A DNA stretch of 9,372 nt, taken from assembly GCA_005776545.1 (NCBI GenBank), contig SXOY01000005.1, positions 1 through 9,372 of the forward strand, in the 5' to 3' direction. Both the position numbers and the translations under genes were made by a program. This stretch comes from Planctomycetia bacterium (GTDB lineage Bacteria; Planctomycetota; Phycisphaerae; Phycisphaerales; UBA1924). The notes below the pieces were generated by a model. The model was not told the DNA's origin. It did no database searches and worked only from the letters and a program-made list of their open reading frames with translations. Positions 1 through 4,504 of this stretch are shown one piece after another (positions within the stretch are counted from its first letter, which is position 1; each line of letters begins with the position of its first letter).

Positions 1-588
1 CGTAATCGCGCCCATCACCGGCGAACCAACTTCCAGATTCGGCGTGATGAGATCGAGCGAAAAACAATTCTCAAACACGCGAACGCCCGCGGTCGCCTTG
101 ACCTTCGCACCAAGCGCCCGCTGCACTTCGCGTCCGGTCGAGTCGCCATGCGTATGCAGGATGCGATGGAATGAATGTCCACCCTCGCGACCCAGTTGCA
201 ACTCGCCGCCCGCTCCGCGATCGAACTTTGCGCCCCAGTCCATCAACTCCTTCAAACGCAGCGCGGCGAGTTCAGCAGTCTGTCTGACTACGTTCTCATC
301 ACACAAGCCCGCGCCCGCAATAAGTGTGTCCTGAATATGCGATTCAACTGAATCGGCCAGTTCTTTTTCGCTCACAACACCCGCGATGCCGCCTTGAGCC
401 CACGCGGTATTGGTGTTCTTAAACGGAGCTTTGGACAGCACAATGCAATCACCGTGCTCCGCCGCGGCAACAGCGGCACGCATGCCTGCAACGCCACCAC
501 CAATCACCAACGTATCAGTGAAAATCTGCGGCAACAAGGTAGACCTGAACGGAATCAGGTACCGACGTTCATCGAGCAATCGCTCCAT
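1..588 (-). CDS. nadB: L-aspartate oxidase, N-terminal part (runs off left edge)
   Basis: FAD enzyme that oxidises L-aspartate to iminoaspartate, the first step of de novo NAD synthesis (the product goes to NadA). The 196 visible residues include the dinucleotide-binding stretch VIGGGVAGMRAA (about 28-39), the family signature NTNTAWAQGGIAG (58-70) and REGGHSFHRILHTHGDSTG (134-152). Glu135 in REGGHS corresponds to the glutamate implicated in catalysis in the E. coli enzyme. The combination of these motifs favours NadB over the related succinate dehydrogenase and fumarate reductase flavoproteins. About 20 residues precede the FAD fold, somewhat more than in E. coli. The ATG at 588 is chosen because GAGG lies four bases upstream (593-596) and because no other in-frame start suits the fold better. 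It follows the DinB-like gene after 39 bases on the same strand, so the two are probably co-transcribed. The C-terminal half is outside the window. Confidence 0.93.
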   Translation of the reverse strand, partial: MERLLDERRYLIPFRSTLLPQIFTDTLVIGGGVAGMRAAVAAAEHGDCIVLSKAPFKNTNTAWAQGGIAGVVSEKELADSVESHIQDTLIAGAGLCDENVVRQTAELAALRLKELMDWGAKFDRGAGGELQLGREGGHSFHRILHTHGDSTGREVQRALGAKVKATAGVRVFENCFSLDLITPNLEVGSPVMGAIT

Positions 589-627
589 TATGCCTCAAGC
601 GTATCCCGCGCGTCTTGGTCAGCACAT

Positions 628-1422
628 TCACCCTTTGCAACCGCATCCGCCCCCGCTGCCCCCACTGCCGCCGCCGCCACAGCAGCCGGCGCTCGTTGCT
701 GGCCCCACCATGAGATCGAGTTTTTTGGTCAAGAATCTCGCGTGATGCTCAATATGCCAGACAGCCTTGGCAACCATTTTCTTTATGCTCTCTGGTCCAT
801 TCTCTGGATGCAGCGCTTTGCGTTCCCAGGCTTGTGGTTCGAGAGTCCGCAGCCAGTCCGCGGTCCACATTCTGGTTACGTGTGTCATGGCGATGGATGC
901 ACCGGCAGAAGAGAACTCCGGAGCGGATTCGCCCGGTTCGCGGCGAAGGCCATACAAGTTTTGATCCACCATCGCCTGTTCATCAAACACCGCAAGCACG
1001 GGATTCTCTTCAGCAACCGTCCGGCGCATGCGATGGGTGTACGCCAGTTCGCAATCGGCGATGTGCCCAAGCAGGACGCGGATCGGCCAGGTGCCGACGC
1101 CTGCATCGGCAAGGAACGCTGTGTCGAGCTGCGCTTCATCGAGCTTGAACACGCGCGCGTCAAAGTTCTCTACGCCGTGACGGTACCGCCGCACCAGGTC
1201 TGGAATCTCCATCTGTTCGATTTGATCTCTGGTCGCATCTCTGGGTGCAACGGCATACATCGAAATCGCTTTGGACGATCCGCCACAACAACTGCTGCCT
1301 TGACCCTTTGGTTTGCCCTCTGCTTCGCATTTGCATTGACCGCCGCAGCAATCAGCCTTGTCGCTGGCTTCGGTTGTGCAGCAAGTCTTTTCCGCGGTGC
1401 TGGCTGATTCAGTTTCTGGCAT
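628..1422 (-). CDS. DinB/YfiT-like four-helix metal-binding protein with cysteine-rich N- and C-terminal tails
   Basis: 264 residues. The central part (about 65-235) reads as a DinB-superfamily (DinB_2/YfiT-like) helical bundle, with GHIADCE containing His120 in one helix and HIEHH containing His223 and His227 near the end. These three histidines match the usual metal triad, and PPxxW-like spacing (AGVGTWPIRVLLGH) is also present. Relatives include thiol S-transferases and uncharacterised metal-dependent hydrolases, so the reaction cannot be named. The unusual part is outside the fold. Residues 1-50 hold eight cysteines as CC pairs and CxC (Cys14/15, 25/26, 30, 32, 45/46), and the last 18 residues hold four more (247/248, 260, 262) in a Gly-Ser-rich linker. 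This suggests metal or redox binding, but that is inference. The start at 1422 has a strong GAGGAG five bases upstream (1428-1433). It lies upstream of nadB and divergent from the thioesterase gene, with 49 bases between them. Confidence 0.85.
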   Translation of the reverse strand: MPETESASTAEKTCCTTEASDKADCCGGQCKCEAEGKPKGQGSSCCGGSSKAISMYAVAPRDATRDQIEQMEIPDLVRRYRHGVENFDARVFKLDEAQLDTAFLADAGVGTWPIRVLLGHIADCELAYTHRMRRTVAEENPVLAVFDEQAMVDQNLYGLRREPGESAPEFSSAGASIAMTHVTRMWTADWLRTLEPQAWERKALHPENGPESIKKMVAKAVWHIEHHARFLTKKLDLMVGPATSAGCCGGGGSGGSGGGCGCKG

Positions 1423-1459
1423 ACCTGCTCCTCTATTGTGCCTGGCATTCTAAGCCGCG

Positions 1460-1465
1460 TATCCT
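1460..1465 (+). promoter_or_regulatory. Putative -10 element TATCCT of a leaderless transcript
   Basis: TATCCT fits the TANNNT consensus and ends exactly six bases before the ATG of the thioesterase gene, so transcription would begin at or next to the A of the start codon. No Shine-Dalgarno sequence precedes that ATG. A poor -35 candidate, TTGTGC, lies at 1436-1441 with an 18-base spacer. The same hexamer at the same distance precedes the STAS gene. Transcription from here has not been observed; this is a sequence inference. Confidence 0.35.
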
Positions 1466-1471
1466 CTCAAT

Positions 1472-1885
1472 ATGACCGACCACCAACCACCAATTCTCGC
1501 CGAGCCAAAGGAGCGACGGCTGTCGCTCCGCGCCCTCACACAACCCAAAGACACCAACCACTACGGCACCATATTCGGCGGCGTCATCCTCTCTTACATC
1601 GATCAAGCCGCCTTTGTCGAAGCGTCCCGTCACGGCAAACACCGCTGGGTCACCGCCTCGGTCGATCGCGTCGATTTCAAAGCCCCAGTGCAGGTCGGCG
1701 ACATCATCAATCTCACCACCTTCACGATCCGCACCGGCACCAAATCCGTCACCGTCGGTGTCGAAGTTGAAACCCAGAAGGTCACAACCGATCACTGCGT
1801 TTCAGTCACCACCGCGACGGTCACGCTTGTGGCGGTCGATGCAACTGGCAAGCCGATTCCGTTTCGCTCGCCGCCGACTATTTGA
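1472..1885 (+). CDS. Hotdog-fold acyl-CoA thioesterase (YciA-like)
   Basis: 137 residues, the normal length for a single-hotdog thioesterase of the YciA/BFIT family, which hydrolyses acyl-CoA to free acid and CoA in the cytoplasm. The diagnostic segment NHYGTIFGG (29-37) is followed by VILSYIDQAA, with Asp44 in the position of the conserved acidic residue of this family. VDRVDFKAPVQVGDI (64-78) is the second conserved strand and turn, and TKSVTVGVEVE (90-100) is the central strand typical of the fold. The chain-length preference cannot be read from the sequence. It is first in a tight plus-strand trio with the STAS gene and purN. Its stop codon overlaps an alternative TTG start of the STAS gene. 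The ATG has no ribosome-binding sequence but does have the TATCCT element six bases upstream. Confidence 0.92.
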   Translation: MTDHQPPILAEPKERRLSLRALTQPKDTNHYGTIFGGVILSYIDQAAFVEASRHGKHRWVTASVDRVDFKAPVQVGDIINLTTFTIRTGTKSVTVGVEVETQKVTTDHCVSVTTATVTLVAVDATGKPIPFRSPPTI

Positions 1886-1893
1886 ATTTCTGC

Positions 1894-1899
1894 TATCCT
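1894..1899 (+). promoter_or_regulatory. Putative internal -10 element TATCCT before the STAS gene
   Basis: TATCCT ends six bases before the ATG at 1906, the same hexamer and spacing as upstream of the thioesterase. It lies just after the thioesterase stop codon (1883-1885), so it would give the STAS gene and purN their own transcript. No convincing -35 hexamer is present at the expected distance. If real, it supports ATG 1906 rather than the TTG at 1882 as the start. Confidence 0.3.
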
Positions 1900-1905
1900 T
1901 CGCCC

Positions 1906-2262
1906 ATGGTTGTACTCGACAATTCCAATATCAAAGCGACGCTTCATGGCAATATTCTCGTGGCGCGAGTGCAATGTCCCAACATCACGCACCTTGAGCA
2001 CACTGCGATTCAATCCGATTTGATAGACTTGGGAAAGAAGTACGGCTTTCGCATGATCCTTGATCTTGATGAAGTCCTGATCATCGGATCCAGCGGGCTT
2101 TCGGTTTTTATTTCGCTGAACAAAGAGGCCGCGGCATCCAAGGGGTTTCTTGCACTGTCGAACATGAAGCAGGATCTGGTGGAAGTTCTTCGCATGACTC
2201 ACCTGCTCAAACTCTTCAAACTCTTCAAGACCACTGACGATGCATTGAGTGCGTTGAAATAA
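1906..2262 (+). CDS. STAS-domain protein, anti-sigma-factor antagonist-like
   Basis: 118 residues, the size of a stand-alone STAS domain like SpoIIAA or RsbV. These are cytoplasmic switch proteins that bind a kinase-type anti-sigma factor and are controlled by serine phosphorylation. The core runs IKATLHGNILVARV (9-22), then MILDLDEVLIIGSSGLSVF (50-68), then the final helix with VLRMTHLLKLFKLF (94-107). Ser62 in GSSGL aligns with the phosphorylated serine, but the usual aspartate just before it is replaced by Gly61. No kinase, phosphatase or sigma factor gene is next to it, so its partner is unknown. The ATG at 1906 was preferred because the fold starts directly after it and a TATCCT lies six bases upstream. 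The in-frame TTG at 1882 overlaps the thioesterase stop and would add eight residues (MNFCYPSP) unlike the family. It is followed by purN after five bases. Confidence 0.84.
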   Translation: MVVLDNSNIKATLHGNILVARVQCPNITHLEHTAIQSDLIDLGKKYGFRMILDLDEVLIIGSSGLSVFISLNKEAAASKGFLALSNMKQDLVEVLRMTHLLKLFKLFKTTDDALSALK

Positions 2263-2267
2263 TCTGC

Positions 2268-2843
2268 ATGACACGTTCACCTACCACTCCGCCGCGGCTT
2301 GCAATCCTCTTATCCGGCGGCGGTCGAACGCTTATCAATCTCTGCGACATTATCTCCCGCGGGGAGCTTCACGCAACGATTCCGCTTGTGATTTCTTCCA
2401 AAGAAGGAATAGGTGCAGACCGAGCCCGCGCTCGCAACCTCCACACGCTCGTCATCCCCGGCCAGATGGCACTTGAGACTTTTGCAAGCCTCTTAGATCA
2501 ACATGCGATCGATCTGGTCATCCTCGCGGGTTACCTGAAGAAACTCCCGGTTCCACCACACTACCGCAACAAGATCCTCAATATCCATCCTGCCCTTCTC
2601 CCCAAGTTCGGCGGCCACGGCATGTACGGTGACAAAGTCCACGCCGCAGTCATCGCCGCCGGCGAAAGGGAATCCGGCTGTACGGTTCATTATGTTGACG
2701 ACCAATACGACACTGGCACCATCATTCTGCAACGTACATGTCCGGTCCTGCCGACGGATGATGTTCATTCGCTCGCGGCGCGAGTTTTCGAGCAGGAGTG
2801 CATTGCATACCCGGAGGCGATCAAGATGGTCCTGACAAAATAG
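2268..2843 (+). CDS. purN: Phosphoribosylglycinamide formyltransferase
   Basis: Transfers a formyl group from 10-formyltetrahydrofolate to GAR, the third step of purine synthesis. 191 residues, about 20 fewer than E. coli PurN, which extends further at the C-terminus. The N-terminal strand and phosphate loop read LAILLSGGGRTLINL (11-25). The catalytic segment NIHPALLPKFGGHGMYG (105-121) supplies Asn105 and His107, and YDTGTII (147-153) supplies the catalytic Asp148. VILAGYLKKLP (84-94) is the strand and turn facing the folate site. The phosphate loop differs from the SGxGSN of E. coli, having Arg-Thr in place of Ser-Asn. The gene starts five bases after the STAS stop and ends two bases from the stop of the converging DUF2891 gene. 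Read-through from the upstream genes is the likely source of expression. Confidence 0.93.
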   Translation: MTRSPTTPPRLAILLSGGGRTLINLCDIISRGELHATIPLVISSKEGIGADRARARNLHTLVIPGQMALETFASLLDQHAIDLVILAGYLKKLPVPPHYRNKILNIHPALLPKFGGHGMYGDKVHAAVIAAGERESGCTVHYVDDQYDTGTIILQRTCPVLPTDDVHSLAARVFEQECIAYPEAIKMVLTK

Positions 2844-2845
2844 AT

Positions 2846-3886
2846 CTATTCCGTCATCGCCAGCATCGCAAAGGTTGCCAGCCAATGTTCACCCATGTAA
2901 TCTCCCGTGACATGCGGCAATGCCTCATCCAAATGCGTCTTATATGACTTTTGCAGGATTTCACGCCGCGGATCATCCGCCTGCATCGCACCAGCAATCG
3001 ATCGCCAGCACCACGCGCGGCTCAAGTTCAATCCATCCAGATGCGTAATCTGTCCATCGGTCCGGTCACTTACGGTTGCTGGCAAGAACAGAATCGCCGG
3101 TTCTGCCTCAGCCAGTTTCGGGAAGAACTTGTCCAGCCATGCAGCAAAATCTGATGGCAGCAGCACCCGCCGCATGCACTCTGCCTCCATTAGTCCCGGC
3201 GACAGGAAATCCGTTCCATCTGGTTCCCATGCAGGATAATTCTGATCCTTCAGATACCAGGCCTTGGCCTTGTCTTCGATCATCTCTGTCAATGCATCAT
3301 TTCGATCTACCCGCGCAAAATCGATTGAGAGCGCCAGCGAAAAGGCACTGTTGTTGTGAGTCCCCACTCGAATGGGATACGTTGCTTTCGGCAGGTATTT
3401 CAAATAACGCTGCACAAACGCATCGACCAACGGCGCAAGAGTCGCGTCCCATCGAGCAAACGCGGCCCGTGATTCCTGTGAAACTTTCGCGGCCGGCCCC
3501 ATTCCCACGCGCAGCTCCGCGGCCATCTTCAAAAGCCACGCCCACCCATATGTCCGTTCAAACGTGCCGCGGTTGGGGCGATCCAGATACTCAACTTCGG
3601 CCTTCACGTTGTCAGTGGTGAACCTTGCATCCAGAAGCGCCCGTACTTCTGCCGCGTGCCCCAAGAGCGGATAGCTCCGCAGCGCGCGAATTAGCAGCCA
3701 GTGCCCATGCACGCTGGAATGCCAGTCATACGACCCAAAGAAAATCGGATGCAGCGACCTCGGGCTTCGCAGTTCCGTCGCATCATTCAGGACATGATCC
3801 AGTTTGTTTGGATACTCCTTGTCAATATGGCTCAGTACCACGGCAACAAAGTGATCAACAAATTCTTCAGCGTGTCTGTGAATCAC
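2846..3886 (-). CDS. DUF2891 family protein
   Basis: 346 residues, matching the family's usual length and covering its whole span. The family has no established function. Visible signatures are HPIFFGSYDWHSSVHGHW (46-63), an N-terminal block rich in His and aromatic residues; RTYGWAWLLKMAAEL (about 111-125); THNNSAFSLAL (about 177-187); EPDGTDFLSPGLMEAECMRRVL (about 222-243); and GEHWLATFA near the C-terminus. The pattern of repeated helices with conserved His, Trp, Asp and Glu resembles an alpha/alpha-toroid enzyme, but that is inference. No signal peptide is evident. The GTG at 3886 is chosen as start because GGGAG (3893-3897) sits six bases upstream. TTG codons further up, at 3907 and 3904, would place this ribosome-binding sequence inside the gene. 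The gene converges on purN with a two-base gap and has the repeat-rich spacer upstream. Confidence 0.9.
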   Translation of the reverse strand: MIHRHAEEFVDHFVAVVLSHIDKEYPNKLDHVLNDATELRSPRSLHPIFFGSYDWHSSVHGHWLLIRALRSYPLLGHAAEVRALLDARFTTDNVKAEVEYLDRPNRGTFERTYGWAWLLKMAAELRVGMGPAAKVSQESRAAFARWDATLAPLVDAFVQRYLKYLPKATYPIRVGTHNNSAFSLALSIDFARVDRNDALTEMIEDKAKAWYLKDQNYPAWEPDGTDFLSPGLMEAECMRRVLLPSDFAAWLDKFFPKLAEAEPAILFLPATVSDRTDGQITHLDGLNLSRAWCWRSIAGAMQADDPRREILQKSYKTHLDEALPHVTGDYMGEHWLATFAMLAMTE

Positions 3887-3892
3887 TATTGA

Positions 3893-3897
3893 CTCCC
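3893..3897 (-). promoter_or_regulatory. Shine-Dalgarno sequence deciding the DUF2891 start
   Basis: GGGAG on the minus strand, six bases ahead of GTG 3886. It is the only good ribosome-binding sequence near the 5' end of this gene. It favours the GTG over the upstream in-frame TTG codons at 3907 and 3904, which have none. Confidence 0.6.
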
Positions 3898-3969
3898 GTT
3901 TCAACAATTCTCAATTCAATTGTGTCGCATTTGACAGTACGTGCACTTGAAACGAGGAGGAGGAGGAAA

Positions 3970-4095
3970 ATGAACATGGATGGACAGGATGGGAAAGGAC
4001 TTGGAAGAAGTTCAGAAAAAGGAAATCTGAGATTTGAGAGTTCAGAGGTCAAAGACGGAGGCGAATCAGCAGCTTGGATATTGAGTCAGAAATGA
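3970..4095 (+). CDS. Doubtful small ORF, 41 residues
   Basis: An ATG directly preceded by GGAGGAGGAGG (3956-3966) opens a 41-codon frame that stops at 4093-4095. The nested terminator-like hairpin begins immediately after the stop. The product (MNMDGQDGKGLGRSSEKG, then NLRFESSEVKD) is hydrophilic, has no membrane segment or cysteines, and resembles nothing I recognise. Against it, the sequence is made of low-complexity purine motifs, and the ribosome-binding sequence is itself a GAG triplet run, so the arrangement may be accidental. The frame is open upstream through the antisense of the DUF2891 gene, which says nothing about function. Confidence 0.18.
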   Translation: MNMDGQDGKGLGRSSEKGNLRFESSEVKDGGESAAWILSQK

Positions 4096-4147
4096 AAGGG
4101 GCTCAACGAAAAATTCAAAGGGACTCATGAGTCCCTGAGCCCCTTTT
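4095..4147. terminator. Nested hairpin, likely bidirectional terminator
   Basis: An outer stem pairs AAAGGGGCTCA (4095-4105) with TGAGCCCCTTT (4136-4146). Inside it lies the perfect 16-base palindrome GGGACTCATGAGTCCC (4120-4135), which abuts the right arm. On the plus strand the outer stem is followed by TTTTGATTTT. On the minus strand the inner hairpin (six pairs, CATG loop) is followed by TTTGAATTTTT. Either strand could therefore terminate: the plus reading after the doubtful small ORF, the minus reading about 360 bases below the giant protein gene. Confidence 0.5.
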
Positions 4148-4191
4148 GATTTTGGGTCAGAATCGAGGGTGGCGCCGCGGCAGCGAGAAAG

Positions 4192-4215
4192 TAGAGCGGT
4201 AGAGCAGTTGAGCAG
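4192..4215. repeat. 8-base tandem repeat, three copies
   Basis: TAGAGCGG, TAGAGCAG and TTGAGCAG follow one another without a gap; neighbouring copies differ by a single base. The unit length is not a multiple of three, so the repeat is not coding in origin. Confidence 0.6.
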
Positions 4216-4239
4216 GAGAGAAGAAGAGCTATGGCAATT

Positions 4240-4284
4240 GGACGGATAGGAGAAATAGGACTCACAGGACGTATAGGACCTATG
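4240..4284. repeat. 9-base degenerate tandem repeat, five copies
   Basis: GGACGGATA, GGAGAAATA, GGACTCACA, GGACGTATA and GGACCTATG lie end to end. Positions 1-3 (GGA) are invariant and the rest is variable. Because the period is three codons, the overlapping plus-strand frame from 4231 reads as a short Gly-X-Y, collagen-like run (GRIGEIGLTGRIGPMG), which is probably a by-product of the repeat. Confidence 0.6.
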
Positions 4285-4380
4285 GGTGTGGGCGGCGGTG
4301 GTTTTGTTGGGTTCGGTTTTCATGTGTACACCTTACAGAGTTATACGTATCAGGTCAATCTGAATTGCAGGAAAATGTGG

Positions 4381-4414
4381 TACCGGACAAAAATAGGGGC
4401 AAGTGTGTCCGGTA
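4381..4414. repeat. Perfect 9-base inverted repeat with 16-base loop
   Basis: TACCGGACA (4381-4389) and TGTCCGGTA (4406-4414) are exact reverse complements. Neither arm extends further. There is no T run after it on either strand, so a terminator is unlikely. It could be a REP-like palindrome, a protein-binding site or the remnant of a mobile-element end, but no transposase is in the window. Confidence 0.55.
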
Positions 4415-4423
4415 GTGAGAAAG

Positions 4424-4437
4424 GGTGCTGGGTGCTG
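4424..4437. repeat. Doubled GGTGCTG heptamer
   Basis: Two exact tandem copies of GGTGCTG, a further low-complexity unit in the same spacer. It is too short to interpret alone. Confidence 0.4.
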
Positions 4438-4472
4438 AGCGATAGGTGCAGTGAACACCAACGCGAAGTGCG

Positions 4473-4499
4473 TAAAAGTGAAGGTGGCACACGCCCACC
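4473..4499 (-). terminator. Weak terminator candidate below the giant repeat protein gene
   Basis: Read on the minus strand, five bases after the stop codon of the large gene, GGTGG and CCACC pair around a seven-base loop and are followed by TTCACTTTTA. The stem is short and the T run interrupted. The nested hairpin at 4095-4147 is a stronger candidate end for the same transcript. Confidence 0.3.
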
Positions 4500-4504
4500 G
4501 AAGC

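Larger units (their letters stand above)
3887..4504. other. Gene-poor spacer made of mixed low-complexity micro-repeats
   Basis: About 600 bases between the 5' end of the DUF2891 gene and the 3' end of the giant repeat protein gene. It holds, in order: CAATT repeats (3905-3921), a run of GAG triplets (3954-3965), a purine-rich stretch with GGATGG-like and AAATCTGAGATTT motifs (3977-4050), a nested hairpin (4095-4147), an 8-base tandem repeat, a 9-base tandem repeat, a perfect 9-base inverted repeat and a doubled GGTGCTG. The plus strand is strongly purine-biased from 3950 to about 4270, unlike the flanking genes. No conserved protein or structural RNA was recognised. Confidence 0.7.

Noticed and set aside
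394..1407. Long plus-strand ORF of 337 codons
   Set aside because: It lies antisense to the well-supported DinB-like gene and the 5' end of nadB. Its translation is irregular, has no family motif, and its openness follows from codon bias on the other strand.
1882..1905. TTG start for the STAS gene overlapping the thioesterase stop
   Set aside because: The added residues MNFCYPSP do not fit a STAS N-terminus, and ATG 1906 gives the family length. The TTGA overlap could still allow coupled translation, so this is a preference, not a certainty.
3887..3907. TTG start (3907) giving seven extra residues to the DUF2891 protein
   Set aside because: The only good ribosome-binding sequence (GGGAG, 3893-3897) lies downstream of it and points to GTG 3886.
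3887..4504. Possible CRISPR array or insertion sequence in the repeat-rich spacer
   Set aside because: The repeats are adjacent, short and of different types, with no regular spacers, no cas genes, no transposase and no flanking target duplication.
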